A stretch of DNA of 64,000 nucleotides from Candidatus Rokuibacteriota bacterium (GCA_003220535.1 QHSU01000063.1:62001-126000), one strand, 5' to 3'. Positions 50,845 through 59,173 are shown, counted from the stretch's first letter. Translations and numbers: made by a program. Notes: generated by a model from the letters alone, not told the origin.

Positions 50845-51723
50845 TCATGCGAGCGACAGCGCGAGTCGGTCGAACTCGGTGACGTGCATCTCGCGACCCA
50901 TGCCCCAGCGATGGATCGCGGCCATGACCTCCTCGAGCTTCTCGCCGGGATACGGCGCGAAGACGAAGCGCTCGCCAGCGCCCCACCGGTCCACGCGCCA
51001 CGGGCGGTCGGCGAACTCCGGCGGGATGCACTTCGTCCAGAGCGGCAGGTACCGCGCGAGGTCCCGCTCGATGGCCTCGTCGGCGCGTGCGAGTGCGGTG
51101 AAGTAGCGACGGAGAACGTCCCGCTCGCTCCCCGCGTCCACCCACCAGAGCGTGTTGAACTCGCCGTCGAGGATCTTCCGTAAGCCCAGCTCCTCGGCCA
51201 TGTAGATCTGAGGGTCGAGGAGGCTGGCCGCTTCGACCTCCCCGTTCAGCAGCGCCTCGAGCCGGCGCCCGAAGCCGCCGACCGGCGCGATCTTGATGGC
51301 CTCGAGCGGCAGATAGCTCTCGAGGCGGTAGGGCACGTTGTAGTGGCTGCCCGCCATCAGACCGACCGCGACGGGCACGCCGCGAAGATCCTCCGGCCGT
51401 CGTAGGCCCGATTCGGGACGCACGTAGATCGCATGCCGCGCGACGCCGTACGCGTCGGGCACGAACTTGCCCATGCCGGCGCCTGCGTTGCACACGCTGC
51501 CCCAGGCGCACGCGTTGCCGATCGCCTGCGTGCCCTCCAGGAAGGGCTGGTCCTGGGGCCGAGCCTTGTAGCCACCGGTCCACGCCTTCATCTGGCCGAG
51601 ATAGACGTCCCACAGCACATCGGGGTCGAGGCCTTGCTCTCGGAAGTACCCCTCCTCGAAGGCGATCCACTCGTGCAGCCGCATGCCGGTGGGAAATATG
51701 CGGATCTTCGTGAGGGCACTCAT
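50845..51723 (-). CDS. NMT1/SsuA-like substrate-binding protein without signal peptide
   Basis: A 292-residue protein of the NMT1/THI5-like periplasmic-binding fold: RIFPTGMRLHEWIAFEEGYFREQGLDPDVLW at the N terminus, a central DLRGVPVAVGLMAGSHYNVPYRLE and LGLRKILDGEFNTLWW. It starts directly with the first beta strand and has no export signal, so it is probably cytoplasmic: an enzyme or sensor derived from a binding protein. It heads the minus-strand operon and is divergent from livH. Confidence 0.8.
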   Translation of the reverse strand: MSALTKIRIFPTGMRLHEWIAFEEGYFREQGLDPDVLWDVYLGQMKAWTGGYKARPQDQPFLEGTQAIGNACAWGSVCNAGAGMGKFVPDAYGVARHAIYVRPESGLRRPEDLRGVPVAVGLMAGSHYNVPYRLESYLPLEAIKIAPVGGFGRRLEALLNGEVEAASLLDPQIYMAEELGLRKILDGEFNTLWWVDAGSERDVLRRYFTALARADEAIERDLARYLPLWTKCIPPEFADRPWRVDRWGAGERFVFAPYPGEKLEEVMAAIHRWGMGREMHVTEFDRLALSLA

Positions 51724-51737
51724 CGGGTGGGGCGACG

Positions 51738-51764
51738 GTAATACGACGGACCGAGGCCTGTCAA
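51738..51764 (-). promoter_or_regulatory. candidate promoter of the minus-strand catabolic operon
   Basis: On the minus strand, a perfect TTGACA (51764-51759) is followed after 15 bases by TATTAC (51743-51738), about 15 bases before the ATG of the first gene. The spacer is short, so strength is uncertain. The region is the 59-base divergent gap shared with livH. Confidence 0.4.
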
Positions 51765-51782
51765 TGTATCATCGCGCGCACA

Positions 51783-52652
51783 ATGCTCGTTCAGCAGCTC
51801 GTCAACGGGCTGATGCTCGGCGGCGCCTACGCCCTCGTCGCGATCGGTTACACGCTCATCTTCGGTGTCCTGAACCTGCTCCATCTCGCGCACGGCGAGG
51901 TCTTCATGGTCGGCGCCTACGTGGGCCTGGTGCTGGCGCTCGCCGGCTTCCCGCCCTGGGCGACGCTCGGCGGCGCCATGCTCGCGGCAGCCGTGCTCGG
52001 CATCGTCGTCGAGCGGGTCGCGTTCCGCCCGGTGCGCAATCGCGGCAGCCACGTCACCCCGCTGATGACCACGATCGCCGTCGGCCTCGTGCTGCAGCAC
52101 GTGGTCGTGAAGATCTTCGGCGCCGAGCCGGTGGCGGTTCCGGCGCCTTTCGCGTCGGCGTCGCTGGCTCTCGGTCCCGTGACGCTCTCCACGCTCCAGC
52201 TCCTCATCCTCGGCACGTCCCTGGCGCTGATGGCCTTGCTGGAGCTCGTTCTGCGCTCGACGCCGACGGGCCTGGCCATCCGCGCGACGGCGGAGAACCC
52301 GACGGTCGCCGGCCTGCTCGGCATCAACGTCTCGCTGGCGATCGTCGTCACGTTCGCGATCGCCTCGGCGCTCGCCGGCGCGGCCGGCGTCCTGCTCGCC
52401 TGGAACTTCACCGGACTGAGTCCGTTCTTCGGCGTCAAGGTCGGCCTCAAGGGGCTCGCCATCATGCTGCTCGGCGGGCTCGGCAACGTCACCGGGGCGA
52501 TGGTCGGCGGCCTGCTGGTCGGCGTCGTCGAGGTGCTGAGCGTCGCGTATCTCGCGTCGTCTTACCGGGACGCGTTCGCGTTCGCGGTGATGATCCTGAT
52601 CCTCCTGGTGCGGCCGACCGGTCTCCTCGGCGCGCGCCTGCAGATCGGCTGA
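51783..52652 (+). CDS. livH: branched-chain amino acid-type ABC permease LivH
   Basis: A 289-residue inner-membrane permease. LVQQLVNGLMLGGAYALVAIGYTLIFGVLNLLHLAHGEVFMVGAY is the LivH start, and GVKVGLKGLAIMLLGGLGNVTGAMVGGLLVGVVE is the ATPase-contact region. It pairs with LivM. First gene of the plus-strand transporter operon. Confidence 0.94.
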   Translation: MLVQQLVNGLMLGGAYALVAIGYTLIFGVLNLLHLAHGEVFMVGAYVGLVLALAGFPPWATLGGAMLAAAVLGIVVERVAFRPVRNRGSHVTPLMTTIAVGLVLQHVVVKIFGAEPVAVPAPFASASLALGPVTLSTLQLLILGTSLALMALLELVLRSTPTGLAIRATAENPTVAGLLGINVSLAIVVTFAIASALAGAAGVLLAWNFTGLSPFFGVKVGLKGLAIMLLGGLGNVTGAMVGGLLVGVVEVLSVAYLASSYRDAFAFAVMILILLVRPTGLLGARLQIG

Positions 52653-52659
52653 GGCGCTC

Positions 52660-53514
52660 GTGTTCTCGGATCACGCCGTCTCGATCCTGATCTTCGCCGG
52701 CATCGACGTCATCATGGCGCTGTCGTTCTACCTGCCCGCCTCCGCCGGCCAGCTCTCGGCGGGCCAGGGCGGCTTCATGGCGCTCGGCGCGTACACGTCG
52801 GCCTACCTCACCGTGTATCACCAGACGCCGTTTCCGCTGGCGCTCGCCGCGGGCGGCCTCATCGGCGGCCTCGTCGGGCTCGTCGTGGGCTTTCCGGCCC
52901 TGCGCCTGCGGGGGCTCTATCTCGTTCTGGTGACCTTCGGCTTCGGCGAGATGGTCCGCGTCCTGTTCCTGAACGCGCCGGCGTTCGGCGGGCCCGCGGG
53001 ATTCGCCGGCATCCCGGCGGCGACGACCATCTGGTACGTGCTCGGGCTGCTCGCCCTCCTCATCTACTTCTTCATGCGCGTCAGCGGCTCGCGCATGGGG
53101 CGCGCGTTCGCGGCGCTGCGCGACGACGAGGCGGCCGCCGAGGCGATGGGCGTGAACTCGACGTATGTGAAGCTGGCGGCCTTCGCGACGGGTGGTGCCA
53201 TCGCCGGGCTCGGCGGCGCGCTCTACGCCCACTACATCCTGTTCATCGATCCCGAGGCGTTCGGCGTCGGGCGGTCGCTCTTCGTCATGCTCTACGCGGT
53301 CTTCGGCGGGCTCGCGAGCTTCTGGGGCGCGGTGGCGGGCGCGACGATCCTCTCGATCCTGCCGGAGCTCTTGCGCTGGGTGAAGGACTGGCGCGAGATC
53401 TTCTACGGGCTCCTGGTGCTGATGATGATGCTCGTCCGGCCACAGGGCCTGCTCGACCCTACCCTGCTGGCGCGGCTCTCCCTGCGCGGTGAGCGAGTCG
53501 CTGCTCGCGGTTGA
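52660..53514 (+). CDS. livM: branched-chain amino acid-type ABC permease LivM
   Basis: A 284-residue inner-membrane permease, partner of LivH. LPASAGQLSAGQGGFMALGAYTSAYL, RLRGLYLVLVTFGFGEMVRVLF, RDDEAAAEAMGVN and GGLASFWGAVAGATIL are family features. The start is GTG seven bases after livH. It ends inside the first codons of livG. Confidence 0.93.
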   Translation: MFSDHAVSILIFAGIDVIMALSFYLPASAGQLSAGQGGFMALGAYTSAYLTVYHQTPFPLALAAGGLIGGLVGLVVGFPALRLRGLYLVLVTFGFGEMVRVLFLNAPAFGGPAGFAGIPAATTIWYVLGLLALLIYFFMRVSGSRMGRAFAALRDDEAAAEAMGVNSTYVKLAAFATGGAIAGLGGALYAHYILFIDPEAFGVGRSLFVMLYAVFGGLASFWGAVAGATILSILPELLRWVKDWREIFYGLLVLMMMLVRPQGLLDPTLLARLSLRGERVAARG

Positions 53515-54250
53515 GGGGCTGTCCCGGAGCTTCGGGAAGCTCGTCGTTCTCGCGGGCCTCGATCTCACCGTCGAGACCGGCGGCGTGCACGCCATCATCG
53601 GCCCGAACGGCGCCGGCAAGACGACGTTCTTCAATCTCGTGACGGGAGCCCTCGACCTCGACGGCGGACGTATTCGCTTCGGCGGGCGCGACATCGGTCA
53701 CCTGCCCGCGTACCGGCGGACGGCGCTCGGAATCTGCCGCACGTTCCAGAACATCCGGCTCTTCAGCTCGATGACAGCGCTCGAGAACGTGCTGCTCGGA
53801 CTCCATTCGCGGACGCGCGGCGGGCTGCTGGCACCGCTTCTCGGCGCGCCGTTCCGACGATCGCAGGGCGAGCTCGCCGCGCGCGCGCGAGCGACCGAGG
53901 TGCTCGAGCTGGTCGGGCTCGGCGCCAGGGCCGGGCAGTCGGCGGCCGAGCTGCCCTACGGCGAGCAGCGCCGGCTCGAGATCGCCCGCGCGCTCGCGAG
54001 CTCGCCCCGGCTCCTTCTGCTCGACGAGCCGTCGGCCGGCATGAATCCCCAGGAGACTCTCGAGCTGGAAGCGCTCATCGAGCAACTCAATCGACGCGCC
54101 GTGACGATCCTCCTGATCGAGCACAAGATGTCCCTCGTGATGAAGCTCTCGAAGATCGTGACCGTGCTGAACTTCGGCCAGAAGATCGCCGAGGGGCGAC
54201 CCGCCGAGATCCAGCGCGATCCCCGCGTCATCGAGGCGTATCTTGGTTGA
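53489..54250 (+). CDS. livG: branched-chain amino acid-type ABC ATPase LivG
   Basis: A 253-residue ABC ATPase. Walker A is GPNGAGKTT, the signature is the LivG form ELPYGEQRRLEIARAL, Walker B is RLLLLDEPSAGM, and a His switch is in LLIEHKM. GICRTFQNIRLFSSMTALENV is typical. The start is GTG, overlapping livM by 26 bases. Drives uptake with LivF. Confidence 0.94.
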   Translation: MSESLLAVEGLSRSFGKLVVLAGLDLTVETGGVHAIIGPNGAGKTTFFNLVTGALDLDGGRIRFGGRDIGHLPAYRRTALGICRTFQNIRLFSSMTALENVLLGLHSRTRGGLLAPLLGAPFRRSQGELAARARATEVLELVGLGARAGQSAAELPYGEQRRLEIARALASSPRLLLLDEPSAGMNPQETLELEALIEQLNRRAVTILLIEHKMSLVMKLSKIVTVLNFGQKIAEGRPAEIQRDPRVIEAYLG

Positions 54251-54264
54251 TCATTACCACATGG

Positions 54265-54383
54265 GGGGCCTCGAAGGGCCCCCCAAGCCCCCCATGGCGG
54301 CTCGGGACGCCCCGGGAAACCCGTGGCGCCCCTCGACCTCGCGAGAGGACGAGCGTGAGCCCTAGACGGGTCTCCAAGCCCTC
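54265..54383 (+). repeat. structured spacer between livG and livF
   Basis: A GGGGGGCC-TCGAAG-GGCCCCCC hairpin (54265-54286) lies 15 bases after livG. An AAGCCC..TGGCGGCT unit occurs twice: after the hairpin and again just before the livF start (ending 54392). No gene is visible in the 140-base spacer. It breaks an otherwise overlapping operon and may set different levels of LivF. Confidence 0.5.
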
Positions 54384-54392
54384 GTGGCGGCT

Positions 54393-55115
54393 ATGAACGT
54401 TCCCGCCCTGCTCGAGATCGAGGACCTGCACGTGAGCTATGGCCGGATCCGCGCCGTCCAGGGCGTGAGCCTGACCGTGCCGGACGCCGCCATCGTCGCG
54501 CTGATCGGCGCCAACGGCGCCGGCAAGTCGACGTTGCTCCGCGCCATCTCGGGGATCGTCCGCCCGCGCCGGGGCGCCGTGCGCTTTCTCGGCGAGGATC
54601 TGGTCGGCCTGCCGGTGCACCAGATCGCCCGGCGGCACGTGATTCACGTGCCCGAGGGGCGTGGAATGCTGGCGCGGATGACCGTGCTTGAGAATCTTCG
54701 CCTGGGCGGCTTCGCCCGGAGCGGCCACGCGAGCACGGCGCTGGAGCTCGACCGGGTGTTCGCGCTGTTCCCGGTGCTGTCCCAGCGCCGGGGCCAGCTG
54801 GCCGGGAGCTTGAGCGGGGGCGAGCAGCAGATGCTCGCCATTGCGCGCGGGATGATGGCGCGGCCGCGGCTTCTCATGCTCGACGAGCCCTCGCTCGGGC
54901 TGGCGCCGCTCCTCGTCCGCGAGATCTTCCGGATCATCCCACGGCTCACCGCGGAGGGGACGGCAGTGCTGCTGGTGGAGCAGAATGCCCGGATGGCGCT
55001 CCAGTGCGCGGCGCACGCCTACGTCCTGCAGACGGGCCGCGTCGTCCTCTCTGGGCCCGCGGCCGACCTGCTCGCCACGCCGGAGGTCCAGCGCGCGTAC
55101 CTCGGCGCGGGGTGA
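54393..55115 (+). CDS. livF: branched-chain amino acid-type ABC ATPase LivF
   Basis: A 240-residue ABC ATPase. LLEIEDLHVSYGRIRAVQGVSL opens it; Walker A is GANGAGKST, the signature SLSGGEQQMLAIARGMM, and Walker B RLLMLDEPSLGLAPLLV. HVPEGRGMLARMTVLENLRLG is characteristic of LivF. ATG 54393 is preferred to GTG 54384, which lies in the repeat. Confidence 0.94.
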   Translation: MNVPALLEIEDLHVSYGRIRAVQGVSLTVPDAAIVALIGANGAGKSTLLRAISGIVRPRRGAVRFLGEDLVGLPVHQIARRHVIHVPEGRGMLARMTVLENLRLGGFARSGHASTALELDRVFALFPVLSQRRGQLAGSLSGGEQQMLAIARGMMARPRLLMLDEPSLGLAPLLVREIFRIIPRLTAEGTAVLLVEQNARMALQCAAHAYVLQTGRVVLSGPAADLLATPEVQRAYLGAG

Positions 55116-55132
55116 GGCTGTCGAGACGCGCC

Positions 55133-56026
55133 ATGCCGGACCTGGCGTTCCTCGCGTTCCTCGTCGTCGACGGCGCGCTCGCCGGAGCGATCTACGCGCT
55201 CGCCGCCCTGGCCTTCGTGGTCGTGTACAAGGCTTCCCGCATGATCAATTTCGCCGTAGGCGAGTGGATCATGCTCGCGTCGCGGATGGTCGCGTCGGGC
55301 CTCCACGGGTTGGGGTTCGGGCTCGGTGGGGCGCTTGGACTGGCGTGCGTCGGCATGGTGGCGCTGGCGATGGCCTTCAACCGGGTCGTCCTGCGCCGAC
55401 TGTTCGGCCAGTCGCTGCTTTCATCGATCATGGTCACGATCGGCCTCGGGATCTTGCTGCGTGGCTCGGCGGCCATCGTCTTTGCCGGCATTCCCCCGCG
55501 GATCACGTCGCCCGTCCCTCTGGAGCCACTCGTCATCCGCGGTGTGCCGGTCTCGATCGACAAGCTCGTCGCGGCTATGATCGCCGGCGCATGCATCATC
55601 GGCCTCGGCTGGTTTTTCCACGGCAGCCGCACGGGGCTCGCGCTGCGAGCGATCGCGATCGACCAGCAAGTCGCCATGGCGGTCGGGATCGACCTTCATC
55701 GCCACTTCGCCATCGCGTGGGCTCTGGTGGGAGTGCTCTCGGTCCTGGCGGGCACGCTCGGGAGCGTCGTGCTGGGCGGCGGATTCGGGATCGGGCTTCT
55801 CGGGCTCAAGGTGTTTCCGATCGTGATCGTCGGGGGTCTCGACAGCCTCCTGGGCACGATCGTCGGCGCACTCGTCATCGGGATCCTGGAATCTCTGACG
55901 GCCGGGTACATCGATCCACTGGTCGGAGGCGGATTCAGCCACGTCGCGTCCTACGTGGTGCTGATCGCTACGCTCCTTGTGCGCCCGTATGGGTTGTTCG
56001 GCCGGCCGGATGTCGAACGGGTTTGA
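55133..56026 (+). CDS. second LivH-type ABC permease
   Basis: A 297-residue permease of the LivH family: FLVVDGALAGAIYALAALAFVVVYKASRMINFAVGEWIMLASR, MVTIGLGILLRGSAAIVF, and a C-terminal GLKVFPIVIVGGLDSLLGTIVGALVIGILESL. It follows livF by 17 bases (or overlaps it if GTG 55112 is used) and has no LivM partner of its own. It may form an alternative complex with LivM, giving one ATPase set two specificities. Confidence 0.9.
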   Translation: MPDLAFLAFLVVDGALAGAIYALAALAFVVVYKASRMINFAVGEWIMLASRMVASGLHGLGFGLGGALGLACVGMVALAMAFNRVVLRRLFGQSLLSSIMVTIGLGILLRGSAAIVFAGIPPRITSPVPLEPLVIRGVPVSIDKLVAAMIAGACIIGLGWFFHGSRTGLALRAIAIDQQVAMAVGIDLHRHFAIAWALVGVLSVLAGTLGSVVLGGGFGIGLLGLKVFPIVIVGGLDSLLGTIVGALVIGILESLTAGYIDPLVGGGFSHVASYVVLIATLLVRPYGLFGRPDVERV

Positions 56027-56041
56027 GTCAGCCGCGCGGCG

Positions 56042-56452
56042 CTACGGTTCCAGGACCCGATAGCCGCGCGCGTCGGTCTGCCCGCCGTCCTTGTAGTTGA
56101 CGATGCGCTTGGGCGAGGCGTGCGTGCCGAGGAGGCGGAGCACCTCGTCCCCCACGACCCTGAAGGTGTGCGGAACCTCGGGCGGGATGGCGATCGTGTC
56201 GCCCTTGCGGAGGGTGACCTTTCGGTCTTCCAGGCCATCGACCCATGCCTCGGCGACGCCGTCCAGGATGTGCAGGACCTCCATGTAGGGATGGGAGTGC
56301 ACGGGCGCCACGTAGCCGGGCTGCGAGGTCTGGATGCCCGTCCGGATCGGCGTGGTCCCTTCGTCGTCTCCGAGGATCAGCTGGTAGACCGCGTCGGGTC
56401 CGAACTTGACGATCTCGGTCTCGTCGAGGCGAACGACCTTCATCTCGTCCAT
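56042..56452 (-). CDS. cupin domain protein
   Basis: A 136-residue single-domain cupin. Metal site 1 is PVHSHPYMEVLHILDG (H-x-H-x-E type), motif 2 is IPPEVPHTFRVVGDE. No catalytic role can be assigned; such proteins are dioxygenases, isomerases or small-molecule sensors. ATG 56452 follows GGGAGGGACGAA; an upstream extension runs into the inverted repeat and is rejected. Confidence 0.88.
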   Translation of the reverse strand: MDEMKVVRLDETEIVKFGPDAVYQLILGDDEGTTPIRTGIQTSQPGYVAPVHSHPYMEVLHILDGVAEAWVDGLEDRKVTLRKGDTIAIPPEVPHTFRVVGDEVLRLLGTHASPKRIVNYKDGGQTDARGYRVLEP

Positions 56453-56470
56453 TTCGTCCCTCCCGTGAGT

Positions 56471-56628
56471 CGGGTCAGGCCGACAGTGCGCGGTAGGGGT
56501 CGACGGACCACGCTGCACGCGATCGCTGCCCCGCGGCGGCTGGGCTCCATCCGAGCGCGCGGCTTCCCGCCGCCGCTTGGCTGGAACGGGTCCTTTCGAC
56601 CCCTACCGCTCACTGTCGGCCTGACCCG
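56471..56628. repeat. long inverted repeat between the cupin and QueG-like genes
   Basis: Two 32-base arms, 56471-56502 and 56597-56628, are reverse complements at 31 of 32 positions and enclose 94 bases. The inner part holds a further GCGGCGG / CCGCCGC pairing. It fills most of the divergent gap and lies six bases from the cupin ribosome site. Arms are unrelated to those at 22627-22781. It looks like a miniature inverted-repeat element or a large cruciform. Confidence 0.85.
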
Positions 56629-56686
56629 TTGAAGGGAGTCTCGCCCAGGTGCGGAGGCGAGTGCAAGGTGCCATGATGAGGGCCGT

Positions 56687-57670
56687 ATGAGGCTGACCGC
56701 TGAGATCGTCAAGGCGAAGACGCGGGAGCTCGGCGCCGACGGCGTCGGGATCGCGGATGCCGCCGTGCTCGACGCCCATCCTCCGGATCCGGCGCACCCG
56801 CAGGTCCCCGCGCGCATCGCGCCCGAGATCAAGAGCTGCGTCGCCTTCTTCAAACGGATTCCGGCCGGCGCGTTCCGGGCGCGCGACAACGCATGCATCC
56901 ACCACGTGGACCAGCTCGTGCTCCGCGAGATGGACCGGGTCGGCTACCGGATCGCGCGCTTCCTCGAGGCGCACGGGCACTGGGCGTTCCAGACGGCGGC
57001 GCAGGAGACCGTCTGGGAGATGAAGAACGCGAGCTACGGCTACCTCTCGACTCGCCACGTCGCCATCGAGGCCGGGCTCGGCACGATCGGCCTCGAGCTC
57101 AACCTCTTGACGAAGGAAGCGGGGCCACGCTGCTACACGACCGTCGTCCTCACCGACGCCGAGCTCGAGCCCGACGGCAAGCTCACCGAGCAGCTCTGCA
57201 TCGGCGAGCCGTGCTCTCGCTGTCTCTACTCCTGCCCGCCCGACGCCGTCCTGCACTGGGGACTCGATAAGCGGCTCTGCGCGACCTTCGCGCAAGAATT
57301 CGGCTTCTCGACGATCGTGCGCGTTTTCAGCGCGTTCATCGGCGGGGATGGCGACGCCGCGAAGCTCGGCGCGCTCGCCGGCCACGAGTGGTTCGGCATC
57401 TGGCAGGGGCTCCTGCGCGTCGTCGGCGCGTTCGGAGACTGTCCGCGCTGTCTCGCCGTCTGCCCCGTCGGTGACGACTACAACCGGTTCCTCAAGGACG
57501 CCCAGCGCGAGATCCCGGAGAAGACCGACGCGAAGGTCACGCGCGCCCGCGAGCTGCTCGGGATCCGCAAGCGTGGCGCACCCATCCGCGGCATGGCCGA
57601 CGGGCGTGTTCGCTGGATCGGCGAGGATGGCTACCGCCCGCCCGGCCGGCGCGCCGGGACTCCCGCGTGA
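56687..57670 (+). CDS. QueG/reductive dehalogenase-like 4Fe-4S protein, copy 1
   Basis: A 327-residue iron-sulfur protein related to epoxyqueuosine reductase (QueG) and the C-terminal half of reductive dehalogenases. AAQETVWEMKNASYGYLSTRHVAIEAGLGTIG is the QueG-like core. The two cluster motifs are C-x2-C-x3-C type: CIGEPCSRCLYSCPPDA and CPRCLAVCPVGDDY. It is larger than a bare ferredoxin and has no signal peptide. Substrate unknown; a cobalamin cofactor is possible but not shown. Confidence 0.82.
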   Translation: MRLTAEIVKAKTRELGADGVGIADAAVLDAHPPDPAHPQVPARIAPEIKSCVAFFKRIPAGAFRARDNACIHHVDQLVLREMDRVGYRIARFLEAHGHWAFQTAAQETVWEMKNASYGYLSTRHVAIEAGLGTIGLELNLLTKEAGPRCYTTVVLTDAELEPDGKLTEQLCIGEPCSRCLYSCPPDAVLHWGLDKRLCATFAQEFGFSTIVRVFSAFIGGDGDAAKLGALAGHEWFGIWQGLLRVVGAFGDCPRCLAVCPVGDDYNRFLKDAQREIPEKTDAKVTRARELLGIRKRGAPIRGMADGRVRWIGEDGYRPPGRRAGTPA

Positions 57671-58632
57671 GCCCCACCGCGGCGGCGGTCAAGGCCAAGG
57701 CGAAGGCGCTCGGTGCCGACCTGGTCGGCATCGCCCGCGGCGAGATCCTCGACCGCCACCCGCCGGACCCCACGCGCCCGCAGACCCCAGGTCGCATCAC
57801 GCCCGACGATTCGAAGTCGGTCATCGTGCTCGCCCGCCGGCTCCTCACCGGCATCAACCGGTTGAAGGGGCACGACGACCGGCACAAGCAATACTCGACC
57901 GAGCTCGTGCTGACCGATCTCGAAGAGATCGAGTTGAAGCTCGTCTACTTCCTGGAGGACGCCGGCTACCCGTCGATCACGGTGCCGCCCGTCCACTTCG
58001 ATCCGCGGCACTACGACCCGAAAGGCGACACGCGCGGCCCGCTCTCGCTCGCCCACGCCGCCGTCGAAGCCGGGCTCGGCACGCTCGGCCTCAATCTGAT
58101 GCTGCTCACGCCCGAGTATGGCCCGCGGGTGCTGCTCGGCGCGGTGCTCACGAGCTGCGCGCTCGAGCCCGATCGTCCGCTCGCCGAAGCCCTGTGCCCG
58201 GGCGAAACGTGCGGCCGCTGCCTGCTCGCCTGCCCGGCCGATGCGATCAGCCAGTGGAAGCTCGACAAGGAGCGCTGCGCTCCGCTCGCGTCGCCCTACG
58301 GGTTCACCTATCTCATGGGCCACCTCGAGCGTCTGGTGCAGGCCTCACGCGAGGAGCAGCTGGCGCTCCTGAAATCGAAGGAGTCGTTCATGAGCTGGCA
58401 GTCCATCCTGCGTGGCGTCGGCGTGTACTCCGGCTGCACGCGCTGCGTGGACGTCTGCCCGGTCGGGCGTGACTACGAGACGCATCTCAAGGACGCGCAC
58501 GAGCAGATCGCCGAGCGGACGGCCGAGAAGGAGGCGCGCCTGGCGCAGATGGAGCGTCGGCGCGAGTCAGGCGACCGCGGGCCGCATTACGCCCACTCCG
58601 CGCGCTGGATCGAGGGCTCGCCGACCGGCTAG
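57667..58632 (+). CDS. QueG/reductive dehalogenase-like 4Fe-4S protein, copy 2
   Basis: A 321-residue paralogue of the preceding gene, with the same order of motifs: GPLSLAHAAVEAGLGTLGLNLMLLT, then CPGETCGRCLLACPADA and CTRCVDVCPVGRDYETHLKDA. The start is GTG 57667, overlapping the stop of copy 1 (GTGA). The two are tandem duplicates that have diverged strongly in their N-terminal halves, so they may form a heterodimer or act on different substrates. Confidence 0.82.
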   Translation: MSPTAAAVKAKAKALGADLVGIARGEILDRHPPDPTRPQTPGRITPDDSKSVIVLARRLLTGINRLKGHDDRHKQYSTELVLTDLEEIELKLVYFLEDAGYPSITVPPVHFDPRHYDPKGDTRGPLSLAHAAVEAGLGTLGLNLMLLTPEYGPRVLLGAVLTSCALEPDRPLAEALCPGETCGRCLLACPADAISQWKLDKERCAPLASPYGFTYLMGHLERLVQASREEQLALLKSKESFMSWQSILRGVGVYSGCTRCVDVCPVGRDYETHLKDAHEQIAERTAEKEARLAQMERRRESGDRGPHYAHSARWIEGSPTG

Positions 58633-59173
58633 CGCCAGAGCGTCGCGACAGCGAGCGAGAGCGCCGGGAACGGCGGGAGCGCACCGCGATCGTCCCCGGC
58701 GATACGCCCGGCAAGTCGGACGTCACCACCGGACAGCGTGTATGCCTCGATACTCCGCATTTCCGGGTCGACGATCCAGTAAAACGGAACTCGATAGCGC
58801 GCATACATCTGAAGCTTCGTACTTCGATCGATCCGAGCCGTCGAAGGCGACACGATCTCCACAGCGAGAGTCGGCGCCCCATCGATACCGCGGGCGGTCG
58901 CGAGCGATGACCGAGCGGTCTCGAGATAGACGACGTCGGGCTGCATTACCGTGGTGTCGCTCAGGATGCAGTCGACGGGCGAAACGAACACCTCGCCGAG
59001 CCCGTGCGCTTCGACATGCTGGCGCAGAAGCACGAAGAGATGACCAACCAGCCGCTGGTGAGGGACACCCGGCGCGGCGTCACGAGCAGCTCACCCTCGT
59101 GAAGCTCGTAACGGCGGCCGTCGGCGGGCAACGCCTCGTAGTCGCGATAGGTGAGAACGACGCGGGTCGGCAT
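58629..59173 (-). pseudogene. Uma2 family endonuclease, frameshifted
   Basis: A DUF820/Uma2 protein split into two frames. The N-terminal part (ATG 59173: MPTRVVLTYRDYEALPADGR, YELHEGELLVTP) is in one phase; after about 59080 homology continues in another (QRLVGHLFVLLRQHVEAHG, then PDVVYLETARS, LAVEIVSPSTARIDR and YWIVDPEMRSIEAY with the PD-(D/E)xK-like residues). One missing base in a G+C run near 59070-59080 explains it. It may be a real mutation or a sequencing error. Confidence 0.75.

Noticed and set aside
51739..51749. TAATACGACGG resembling the start of a phage T7 promoter
   Set aside because: Only the first nine bases match, no phage polymerase is present, and the rest of the consensus is absent.
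58629..59173. Second selenoprotein or programmed frameshift in the Uma2 gene
   Set aside because: The break is a phase change and not an in-frame UGA, and no slippery heptamer or downstream structure is evident.
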